Assembly: GCF_022682495.2 (NCBI RefSeq) | Contig: NC_071397.1 | Coordinates: 6,725,082 to 6,789,081 of the forward strand | Length of the DNA: 64,000 bases | Direction of reading: 5' to 3' | Source: Desmodus rotundus | Taxonomy: Eukaryota; Chordata; Mammalia; Chiroptera; Phyllostomidae | Shown here: positions 1-10,162 of the stretch, in pieces | Position numbering within the stretch: position 1 is the first letter of the stretch | Layout: each line of letters starts with the position of its first letter | Notes under the pieces: generated by a model | The model's database searches: none | What the model saw: the letters and a program-made list of their open reading frames with translations, nothing else | Told to the model about the DNA's origin: nothing | Translations under genes and position numbers: made by a program

Positions 1-530
1 GCCAAAACCCTGGCCCTCATTGAACCTCTGCCCATTAGCTTTAGTGTCTTTCGACAACTCCTGTCTAAATCAAACGCCACTATGGTGGTTGACAAAGAAG
101 AACTTTTCTTTTCCCAGCATTCCTTCTACCATCTACTAGGTTGCAGTCTACTGAAAGGAAAACCTTCCTTTCTCCCTCATTTATTTGTTTATATCAGGAT
201 CATCTCATGGATTCCTATTTTATGTGATCGGTTAAAATCTGCCAGTATTATTTATTTTGGTATTCAAATTGCCCCCCAGATAGGGCCAGGCAGACCAGTT
301 TCGCGCTGACTCCTTGTGTCTGTTGACATGTCCCCGTCATTCTTGGAGCATTTTCTTACTTTCTGGCACAATAACACGTTCTGGGTTCATCTGTACTTTC
401 CCTACTCCAGCTCTGGAGTTAGCCATGTCTACAAGGAGCTCTGGTTCCTTTTAGTGGAGGATAGTATTTAGAAACTGAGGTCTGGGTGCTCGGTGACTTT
501 TCTTGGAAGACAGAGTTAAGACATAGGTGT
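1..530 (-). repeat. Old L1 (L1M-type) 3' UTR fragment, antisense
   Basis: The stretch from about 120 to 520 reads like the antisense of an old mammalian L1 3' UTR: the phrases around 310-440 (tgtctgttgacatgtcccc, cattcttggagcattttctt) and 430-490 (ctctggttccttttagtgga) are typical of that family. No open reading frame of note remains. The left edge runs off the window. The family is assigned from memory of consensus text, not from a search. Confidence 0.6.
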
Positions 531-1124
531 ATTAACAGCCACTTCTCACTATTTCACAGTGGTTATACTTTCTAACGTTTCAACCAGCACTGTGTTCATC
601 AACACTGAACCATTGCCCCTAGGGAAAATCCAGGCTTAGGTTCCTGTGAGCCTCTGGTTACTATATGTTCACCAGCTGATCAATTCATAACTTCATGTTA
701 CGGGTTTTTCTGTTTAAAGACACCTTACTAAATTATATTGTTGACATTGGCCAACAGCACTACAACTTATGCCTGAACAAAGCTTATCTAACATGTTTTA
801 TTCATAAGGCCATCAAAGCTTTCTTTTGCACTTGGAAATGCTAGACAGAACTTCAGCACTATTCCTGGGGTTCATTGTAAACAGCAAACTCACCAAAAGC
901 AAAAATGAGAAAAATGTGGCACTATGGAGACTGCGAGAAGGATGCTTGTTCGCAGTATGAGAGCGAAAACAAGAAGGTGGAGTGTCTTTTGGCCTCGCCT
1001 GGGAACAAGCCCACTGAACAACTAAACTTTTTCACTGCTCTGTGCATGCTTGTGGCAGCCACGAGTGTTTACTTTGGGGCTGCAAATACATTGTAGCGAG
1101 CAGACGAATTCGTAAATATGGCAT
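531..1124. other. Intergenic, no gene recognised
   Basis: I see no coding or RNA gene. The segment at about 870-1110 (around the phrase gttcattgtaaacagcaaac) has the look of an ancient interspersed repeat, but I cannot assign a family. The small ORF at 905-1096 has no recognisable domain. Confidence 0.45.
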
Positions 1125-2165
1125 CGGTGAGTAATGAGGATTAAACTCATACAACTCAGTGGCAAAAATCCAAACAATTCCACCAAAGATGGGCAATTTT
1201 CCAAAGACAATATAAAGATGACTAACAGGTACATAGAAGGGGCACAATAACTAGTCATCAGGGGATGCAAATCAAAACCACATTGAGCTGTCCCAGCACA
1301 TCTGTCAGAAAGGCTGTTGTCAAAAAGACAAGAGATAACAAGTGTTGGTGAGCATGTGGAGCAAAGGGAACCCTTGTGCTCTGTTGGTGGGAATGCAAAT
1401 TGGTACACACACTATGGAAAACAGTATGGGAGTTGCCCCCTCCAAAGAAACAAATGGAAAATAGAACTACCATATGATCCAGCAATTCTACTTTCAGGTA
1501 TTCATCCAAAAGAAAAGAAAATGCTAACTGGAAAAGATATACGCACCCCAATGTGCATTGCAGCATCATTTACAATAGCCAAGATGTGGAAGCAACCTGC
1601 GTGCGTGGATGGATGAATGGATAAGGAAGGAATATTATTCTGCCACTCGAAAGAAGGAAGTCTTGCCATTTGCGACAACATGGATGGAGCTCATGGGCAA
1701 TGTGCTAAGTGAAGTAACTCAGACAGAGAAAGACGAATACCATATGACCCCCATTTATATGTGGAATCAGAAAAGAAAAAAAGAAACCCAAACCTCTGAG
1801 CTCACAGGTACAGAGAACAGATAGATGGTTGCCAGAGGTGGTTGGGGGAGCTGAGTGAAATGCGTAAAGCCGGTTAAAAAGTACAAACTTCTAGCTATAA
1901 AATAAATAAGTCACAGAAATGTAATGTACAGCATAGTGACCATAGTTAACACTCCTGTACAGCATATTTGAAAGTTGCTAAGAGAATAGATCTTAAAAGT
2001 TTTCAGCGCAAGAAATAAAAACGTTGTAACCATGTCTGGTGATGGATGTTGCCCAGAGTGACTGCGGTGACTGTTTCACAGTGTATCCAATATGGAAATT
2101 GTGTTGTTCACCCGAAACTACGAGAATGTGACATGTCAATTACATCTAAATTTAAAAACAATGAG
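1125..2165 (+). repeat. L1 fragment, sense: ORF2 C-terminal end plus 3' UTR
   Basis: Sense-strand L1 text. The decayed ORF2 tail spans about 1250-1700 (phrases such as gaactaccatatgatccagc and the final peptide context around [13 protein letters not shown] at 1470-1520). The L1 3' UTR follows to about 2165. The reading frame is broken by frameshifts, so this is a 5'-truncated dead copy of moderate age. Confidence 0.8.
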
Positions 2166-3299
2166 TTTCAGCTGTATATACATGCAATGCACACATAATA
2201 CACCACACACCGGCATCCCTACTGTTTAAGTATCTGTCGGTGTGTACAGATTTTAAAATCATGAATTCATTTCAGTACTTCCAGTTTCAATCCCAAACCT
2301 CATGATCCTTTCTAGCCTTCGCTCTTTCCACACCTGTAAAGCACCTCTCTGATGATGAAAAACGTTGCTACCATTATTCCCAATATATTTACTCACTTGC
2401 TCAGTCAGTCTACCTTCCTGTGCCCACAGCCCCTGCGCTGACTTGTCAATAGTGGGCGGGCACCAGCGCTTCTGTGTGGCCCCTGCCCTCGCTGCCTGTC
2501 TCGGGCTGTGGCCTGGGTGCTGACCGCTCTGCGAAGAAAAGAGACGAGACAAAGGGGGCGAAGGGAAACTCAGATAACCCCCATTATCATATGGCCTTGT
2601 GAGGGCGGCAGGACATTTTTTACTCGTTTTACAGATGAGGTTCACAGAAGTTGAGCACCTTGCCCAAGATTGACAGCAACTAACCCCAAGAGCTGAGGGA
2701 ATGAGACATGCTGAGCCCTAGAATAATGCTTCGCATTCCTGTCTGCACACTCAATCCCGGGGGTGCTTTTCAAAGAGGCTAATGCTCACACCCCACCCCA
2801 GGCGACGAGAAAGAGGTCTTTGGGGATGGGGTGCTGGCAGTGTTCTCTTGAAGTGCTCCAGAACAACCAGATGTGTAGCCAGGGCTGACAGCCACTGCGT
2901 TAGGGCCCTGTGACTCCAGACCAAGTCCTCACTGTGCCACTTGCCATCTTGAGCAGATCTGAGGCCTCAAGGAGCCTCGGTTTATGCACCTGTAGAATGG
3001 AATTAGTAATATCTGCCTGGAGTTCAGTATTCCCCTGCTGTATTTTTATGCCGTGAACACCATGGGCCAAGGGTCCTCTCCCACCTGCCTGCCCCTGATT
3101 CTCATGACTCTCCAGTCACCTCCACCTGGTCCACGAGAGGCCACCAGATCCTTCCCTTTTGGGGCCCTTCTCACCCCTGTCCCACGTTCCATCACAGTGC
3201 CTTTCCTTCTCTTATGCTCACATTTCCCCAGACCTTTTCCAACGTCACCCTCTCTGAGGAGCCCTCCCAAATGGGCTGAGGCCTCACTGTCGCCCCCAC
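2166..3299. other. Intergenic with small MIR remnants
   Basis: No gene seen. An antisense MIR piece lies at about 2590-2690 (ttttacagatgaggttcac, cttgcccaagattgac) and a sense MIR piece at about 2900-3012 (ending cacctgtagaatggaat). The rest is not recognised. Confidence 0.5.
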
Positions 3300-4045
3300 C
3301 TCGGCAACAGGTTTTTAAACTTTTTTTTGGTGGTGAAATACAAATACCAAGTTTGCTCTTTTCTAAGTGCACAGTTCGGTGCCATTAATTACATTCACAA
3401 TGTTGTAGAACCCTCCTCACTATCACTAACATTTTTCATCGTCCAAACCAACTCTGTACCTGCTACGCAAAAACCCCTCTTCCTCCCGGGCAGCCTCTAG
3501 TCTCCTTTCTGACTCTACGATCTTGTCTCTGCATTTACGCTACGTATTTCACATAAATAACATCACACAGTGCTTGTCCTTTTGTGTCTGTCTTCTTTTC
3601 TTAGCCAAATGTCTTTTTTTAAAAAAGATTTGTATTTATTTAGTTTTAGAGAGAGGGGAAAGGAGAGAGAAAGAGAGGGAGAGATAGATACATCGATCAG
3701 TTGCCTCTCACACACCCCCCAGCTGGGGGCCTGGCTGGAAACCCAGGCATGTGCCCTGACTGGGAATTGAACTGGTGACATTTCGGGTCACAGGCTGGCA
3801 CTCAGTCCACTGAGCCACACCACCCAGGGCGGCATAATGAGTTTAAGGTTCACCCATGTTGAGGCATGTGTCAGAATGTCATTCCTTTGTATGGCTGAGT
3901 GCCGTTCCATTGTGTGGATGCACCAAATTTTGTTTGTCCATTCATCTGTCGAGGACTCTCGGTTGCCTCCACCTCTAGGCTATTGTGAATAGTACTATGA
4001 ACATTGCATAAGGTGTCTGTGTGAGTCCCTGCTTTTAAAGATGAA
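3300..4045 (-). repeat. L1M 3' end, antisense, split by a VES SINE
   Basis: Antisense L1 text flanks the SINE on both sides. The left part (3310-3613) carries the poly-T side of the 3' UTR. The right part (3831-4045) continues through the ORF2 tail (gttccattgtgtggatgcac, attgtgaatagtactatgaa). The continuity across the SINE shows that the SINE inserted into an already fixed L1 copy. Confidence 0.75.
3614..3830 (-). repeat. VES SINE (bat tRNA-derived SINE), antisense, nested in L1
   Basis: The T/A-rich tail is on the left. It is followed by a GA-rich stretch, then ccagctgggggcctggctgg, gactgggaattgaactggtg (the tRNA B-box side), and the 5' end as ccacaccacccagggc. That order is the reverse complement of the VES consensus. 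The flanks agccaaatgtc (left) and ggcataatgag (right) may be a decayed target-site duplication. VES marks the host as a bat. Confidence 0.85.
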
Positions 4046-4895
4046 GTCATAAAATAAATTGTTCTGTTTTTAGGTCATTTCTTGTGTACAGTTTATCTCC
4101 TCCTAGGCCAAAGACTGTGTCTTAAACTTTTCCTGTGCCCCTCAGCAGTGTCTGGCAGGACCCTGTGGTTCCTTAGCAAATGCTTGTTGATTGATCGAGT
4201 GTGACATCCAGGCAGAAGGGAGGTGACATGCTGGTCACAGGTCATGTCTGAAGCCAGTCTCTAACAACTGGGTTGATTCCAGCCCGGTTTCTGGGTTGTG
4301 TGAGATTGAAGGGAGGTGAAGAAAAGCGATTTGAAGCCTCAAGAACTGACACCCCTCCCCCAGTGCTGATTTGGCTTCTCAGTAAAAGAGACATGTACTT
4401 CTAGGTTTTTATTAAGGCTCTACCTCAGAGCATGAACTCCATTCAGATTGGTCTGAAACTGGCCATCTTCTCAATGGCCCCCGTCAGGCTGGGTCATGCC
4501 TCCAAACTTTTGCTCCTGCGGTTCTCTCTTTGCAGAATTCCCTTTTCCCCTTTCTCCCTTTGGCTGACTACTACTCATAGTTCAAGGCGGAAATGAATGC
4601 CACCACCTCCAGGAAGCCTTTCCGGATTCTGTATCTGCCTCGGTTGCCCTTCTTTTACGTACCCACAGCATCTGTCCTTCCTGCATTCTTGGCATATACG
4701 AACGAGTTATAATTGTTGATTCACCTGCAGTCTCCCGAGCGCCCACCTACCACCCCACCCCCCATAGGGCATTACTGAAAGTCTTCTTTGTACTGCTAAC
4801 CAGTGGCACCCTGCCCAGCACTCAGCAGGCCTTTGATAAATATCTGTGCAATAAGTGGATATGACTGTGAAAGATCTCTGCCTTTACTGCTAAAC
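4046..4895. repeat. Gene-free stretch with L2 remnant
   Basis: About 4480-4740 resembles an L2 3' end in sense orientation (phrases tttgctcctgcggttctctc, tcatagttcaaggcggaaat, ccaggaagcctttccggatt). The flanking parts are unassigned and no gene is seen. Confidence 0.45.
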
Positions 4896-5330
4896 GGTTC
4901 CTTTTATTTTATTTATTTTTCAAGAAAATACATACACATGATCCCACACTCACGGAGTCTCTTTCACTCCTGTCCTTAGCCACCCACATCCCTTCTCCTT
5001 TTCACCCTCTTCTGCTCCTTTTATGCCCATTTCAGAATATGTCTTGAAGATAATTCTGTCCTCACATGAAGGTCGTCCCTATTTTCCTGCACAGCTGTGT
5101 GACATTCGTTGCTTCTATATATCATACTTTCTGGAACCAGTGCTTTACGATGGGATTTAAGTTGTTTCCAACTGTTTGCTCATATTATTCAAGGCTTCCG
5201 TGAATAATCTTACACACATGTCATTTGGTGCACATATGACCTATAGAAACAAAATTCAGTGACATTTCTGGGTCAAAGAGGATGTGGATTTGTAAGATTG
5301 GATGTGATGCGTCATGGCTCTCTCCCCACA
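4896..5330 (-). repeat. L1ME-like 3' end, antisense
   Basis: Antisense text such as gatgggatttaagttgtttc, cttccgtgaataatcttaca and tttctgggtcaaagaggatg follows the order of an old L1 3' UTR/ORF2 end. Heavily diverged. Confidence 0.55.
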
Positions 5331-6529
5331 AAGGGTGCTAACTGCTGTTAAAGATCTGGCTGTTTGGGTAGTTTGCCCATTGGACACTCATCTAGAGACA
5401 GTTGAGCGACTCTCGAGAAAAGTGTTGGTCTGGGTTGTCTTTAAGTAGCTTATAGGATCGGCAGCATCACCGACATCAGCGGAATTGCTATCATCATCAT
5501 CACCGTCATCATCACGCACTTAAATATATCGGGTAACTGACAATCTGCCAGACTTTACAGGAATAGACACCATTCCTGTCCTCAGGGAACTTCTGCATCC
5601 AGGACCCACCAACCCCGTCCATCCAGGGGCCTCAGGGCCCACCGACGTCAGGCAGGGACGGGAACATGGGTCACATGTCATGTCAGGGCTGAGCGGAGCG
5701 AGGTGGTGAAAGGCAGAGTCAGTCAGGGGTCCCTGAAACCAGAGCCTGCGATACAGGTTTGGGGATGCGGTTTGTCTGAGAGGCGGTTCCAGGAAGCAGG
5801 AGCGGGGGAGCGAGAAGACTAAGACAAGGAAGGAGGAAAGAAGGGCCCTATGTGAGGTGCGGCATGAGGCAGAGACCTCCTGAGAAGTGTACGTGCTGCT
5901 TCCATCTGCAAGGCAGGAGGCTGGAGCATCTGTCCACAGGGTCCGATTTCCCACTGACCGAAAGTGGCCGCCTGGACTTCGAAGCTGTGAGCTGGACCAC
6001 GCAGGCTGTTGAGATGTTGGGGAAAGTCTTGGGGCAGAGAGCAGCCACCTCGAGGAGGCATGAGTCCGAGCTCACACGGGCATGTCCACCACAGCTGTGG
6101 CTAAAACCAGACATGTGCCAAGCGGATGTGATCCTGGGAGCAGGGGCATCTGCTTTAGGCAGACATCAGACAGCGGTGATACCTAGGAGGGCTTGCTGAT
6201 CAGCCCAGAAGCCTTCTGGAAGAGTGAGCAAGTGGGGAGGAGCTGAAGTTCATGGATCTGGGATTGGAGGTCAGCCTTGGCTCCAAAGCCTTTTGTTTTG
6301 TTTCTGATGACACGGTGACGAGGACGCTTCCTTCTGTCAAAGATGCTGCGATGGTAGATGGTGTCTCAAGTCTGAGTACGGCATCAAGTTCTACATCACT
6401 CCGAACCCAGTCCCTCCAACCACTGCCCAAAGAAAATGGTGTGTGACGTCACCCCCATGGCTGAGATCTTCAGGAGATGGCACCTTGTGGGGGGTGGTGC
6501 TTCAGAGGGGATTTTAAGGAAGCTCCATA
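5331..6529. other. Intergenic, nothing recognised
   Basis: Mostly unique-looking DNA, with a short (atc)n-like tract at about 5490-5515. The overlapping ORFs on both strands between 5520 and 6450 show no domain, no splice pattern and no coding bias I can defend, so I call none of them a gene. Confidence 0.4.
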
Positions 6530-6960
6530 TTTCAGTCAAAAATTGTATTTGGTTGCTAGTAAGAGAAATTCCAAATGACAGCAGCTTAATAAGATAGGGC
6601 TTTGTTTCCTCCCAAGTCCAGAGTTGCTGTGACAGCTCCGTGATGTCGCCATATTGTGACATCCCAGGTCCTTCCAGCCTTTTTCTCTCCATCCTTTGCA
6701 TGGGTTTCCATCTTTAGGGTTACCTCATAGTCCAAGATGGCAGCTGGAGCTCCAACCAGCACACCCAAGTTTGAGGAAGAAAGGCTCGTGAGAGGGCGAA
6801 AGGCACCTGTCAGCTCACCAGGAGCTTTTATTTCTCCTGAGCCCCTGCCCGCCCCCAGCCTCAACAATGTATCATCTGTTACCCTGCTCTGAAAGGGAAT
6901 CTGGGAAATGTTTGTGTGTTTTAAGCTGCCACTTTCAACAGTACAGCAGTATGACAAGGA
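6530..6960. repeat. Ancient interspersed repeat, copy A
   Basis: Shares its characteristic text (ttggttgctagtaagagaaa, tttgtttcctcccaagtcca, agatggcagctggagctcca) with the copy at 40910-41275. It is a widespread old mammalian repeat; I cannot name the family with certainty. Confidence 0.45.
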
Positions 6961-7415
6961 AGAAGAGGAGGGTGGATATGAGATGGCAACCAGCAACCCC
7001 AATATAGGGCTCAGAGTTCTCCTGGACCCCAAAGGAACTGGTTCCAATCCTGGGTGGACAGAGTCCATGAACTAAAACTCCACCTGCTTAGCCTTCAAAT
7101 GGTGGTGGTGATGAAGCTGACAGTGATGAAGGGGGTGCTGGTGGTTTAAGACAATTGTTCCAGCTAATAAGAACCTCTTTTGGGAAGCCCGGCACCTCTG
7201 CCAAGGGGAAAACAGGCCGTGGCCATCAGTCCTACTTGGATGCCCTCTTCTATGACTCAGCCACATGAACTCCTATTATTTTCCAATGGCCTGGGCCAGG
7301 GGACTTTCAGACTTTCAGGGATCAGTGGTTCCCTGCCCTTAAAGTGGCCCTGTCAGCAGGAGGCAAAAGGATGGGGAGGGATAAAGGTCAGACAGCTGCA
7401 CACCCATAAGAGTTT
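6961..7415. other. Intergenic, nothing recognised
   Basis: No gene or clear repeat, apart from a short (ggt/gat)-rich stretch near 7095-7130. Confidence 0.4.
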
Positions 7416-9150
7416 TTGAAAGTGTTTTATTGTTTATGCTATTACAGTTGTCTCAATTTTTCCCCTTCTCCCCCTCCACCCAGCCCACCCCCCACTTCCA
7501 TAGTCAATCCCCACACCGTTTTTCATGTCCGTGGGTCCTTAATTTATGTTCTTCGACTTGTCCCTTCACCTTCTTTCAGTCACTCCCCACTTCCCCCCTC
7601 CCCTCTTACAGCTGTCAGTCTGTTCCATGATTCCATGAGTCTGTACCAAAATAGCCTCTGGTTCTATTTTGCTCATTAGTTTATTCTGTTCATTAGATTC
7701 CTCTTAAAAGTGAGATTATATGGTATTTGTCTTTTCCCGACTGGCTTATTTCGCTTAGTATAATAGTCTCCAGTTCCATCCATGCTGCTGCAAAAGGTAG
7801 GAATTCCTTCATTTTTTCTGCGGCATAGTATTCCATTGTGTGAATGAACCACAGTTTTTTAATCCACTCATCTACTGATGGGCACTTAGGCTCTTTCTAA
7901 ATGTTGGCTATTGTAAATAGTGCTGCTATGAACATTGGGGTGCATAGGTTCTTTTGAATTAGTGTTTCGGGATTCTTAGGGTATATTCCCAACAGTGGAA
8001 TTCCTGGGTCAAAAGGCAGTTCCATTTTTAATTTTTTGAGGAAATTCCACACTGTTTCCCACAGTGGCTGCACCAGTCTGCATTCCCACCAACAGTGCAC
8101 TAGGGTTCCCTTTTCTCCACAACCTCTCCAACACTTGTTTGTTGATTTATTAATGATAGCCAGTTGGCAGGAGTTAAGTGATATCTCATTGTGGTTTTAA
8201 TTTGCATCTCTCTGATGGCTAGTGATGTTGAGTATTTCTTCGTAGGTCTATGGGCCATAGGCGTATGTGCTCCTTGGAGAAGTGTCTATTCAGGTCCTTT
8301 GTCCATTTTTAAATTGGATTGTTTGTCTTCTTGGTGTTAAGTCATATGAGTTCTTTATATATTTTGGAGGTTAAACCCTTCTCTGATGTATAATTGGCAG
8401 ATATGTTGTCCCATATGGTTGGTTCCCTTTTCATTTTGGTGATGGTTTCTTTGGCTGTGCAGAAGCTTTCTGATTTGATGTAGTCCCATTTGTTTATTTT
8501 TTCCTTTATTTCCCTTGCCCTAGGAGATGTAGTGGCAAAAATATCGCTACGTGAGATATCTGAAATTTTACTGCATGTGTTTTCTTCTAGGATTTTTGTG
8601 GTATCATGACTTATATTTAAGTCCTTTATCCATTCTGAGTTTATTCTGGTATAAGTTGGTGGTCTAGTTTCATTTTCTTACATGTACCAGTCCAGTTCTC
8701 CCAGCACCATTTATTGAAGAGATGCTTGTGCTCCTTTGTCCAATATTAATTGACCATAAAGACATGGGGTTATTTCTGGGCCCTCCATTATGTTCTATTG
8801 ATCTAGGTATCTGCTCTTATGCAAGTATCCAATGGTTTTGATTACAGTGGACTTGTAATATAGTTTGATATCAGGTATTGTGATCCCTCCTACTTTGTTC
8901 TTCTTTCTCAAGATTGCTGAGGCTATTCAGGGTCTTTTTGGGTTCCATATAAATTTTTGGAATATTTGTTCTAGATCTGTGATATATGTCTTTGGTATTT
9001 TAATATGAATTGTGTTGAATCTATAGATTGCTTTGGGTAGTATGGACATTTTAATGATGGTAATTCTTCCAGCCTATGAACACAGTGTATGCTTCCATTT
9101 ATTCTATCTTCCTCAATTTCTTTCTTCTGTGTTCTATAGTTTTCTACTCA
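7416..9150 (-). repeat. L1 fragment, antisense: 3' UTR and ORF2 C-terminal part
   Basis: A continuous 1.7-kb antisense L1 copy. The 3' end is at left (gttttattgtttatgctatt). The reverse-strand peptide at 7897-8100 reads as the end of the reverse-transcriptase protein ([20 protein letters not shown], then [19 protein letters not shown]). Further ORF2 text continues to about 9150, where the copy is truncated at its 5' side. It is less diverged than the other L1 fragments, so probably the youngest ORF2-bearing copy here, yet its frame is still broken. Confidence 0.85.
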
Positions 9151-10149
9151 TAAAAGTTTGACCCCCTAAAATGAGTCAGCCAAACCGCTATTCAATGCCC
9201 AGCCCTGACTTAACTGACCTCAATTAAGATGAGGGAGGGGCCCCTGAACTCAAGGGTCTCTCAGCCTCCCCCTTGCTAAGAATGGCTCAGAGCAGGACTC
9301 CTGGAAAGGGGCCTCACCAGCCTGACCCAGGCAGCCCCTTCCTGGCCTCTGAGAAACCTGATGCAGGTGAGGACGATGACCCACTCCTGGGTTAAAGTCT
9401 CTGTTTTCATCCTTCTTGCACCAGAACACCTCTCTTCCCCAATATTTGCTGCTTACTACCATTCCAGGTACTTAAACATTAACCAGAGCCCAGTCAGGAT
9501 ATTTTTCTCAGGCAATGACCACTGAGCATCATTCAGCCATCCATAGAGCAGAATTGCTGATGTTGAATTCAGTGCCCTCTGCCCAGGTCTTCTGCCCCAG
9601 TCCCCCCTCCCCAGGCCCCCGCCACATAATAACCCTTTGGCCTTGGCCCACCTCCTAGACCCCATCCACCATTGCTCAGAGCTACTTTTCATCATAAAGA
9701 GCCAGGTTTGTCTTCAGAATACAAAGAGGATGAGGAGATGGAGGAAAAGCTGGGAGTTGTTACAGCTACTCTGAGTGACAGAGAGAGTTGTAGGCCTGGC
9801 TTTGACACCTGTGTGCCTTAGGCAAGCGATAGAAACCAATCTGGGCCTTGTCTGTGAAGTGGGAATAATTAGGTAGATGGATGAATGGGTAGAATATAGA
9901 TAGATAGATACTAGAAGTTCGGCAAGGCTAAAGCGAGACCATGAGTATTACACATTGCTGAAGCTAGGGAATATCTACAAGAAAATGTTTAACTACCTCC
10001 TGGCTTGGCTTCCGTTATCAGCATTTGGACAGTCACACATGCTGAGGGATGCCATATCCAGCTGTTAAACCTGGGAGCCAAGGGTGTTATAGTTGTCATA
10101 GCTCAGATAAACACTTAGATAGTGCTTATGTAAGCTATGACGGTCATTC
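9151..10149. other. Intergenic with a MIR piece
   Basis: A sense MIR fragment is visible at about 9770-9875 (tgtgccttaggcaagcgata, tctgtgaagtgggaataatt), followed by a short gata/taga tract at 9890-9910. No gene seen. Confidence 0.45.
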
Positions 10150-10162
10150 AAAAGTTTCCGAC
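10150..10162 (+). repeat. Left target-site duplication of the HAL1-like element
   Basis: The 13-mer aaaagtttccgac matches aaaagtttctgac at 12869-12881 with one C/T transition. The pair brackets the HAL1-like element, as L1-type insertion predicts. Confidence 0.7.

Noticed and set aside
7416..9150. Live L1 with coding capacity
   Set aside because: It is 5'-truncated and the ORF2 frame is broken; only short frames remain.
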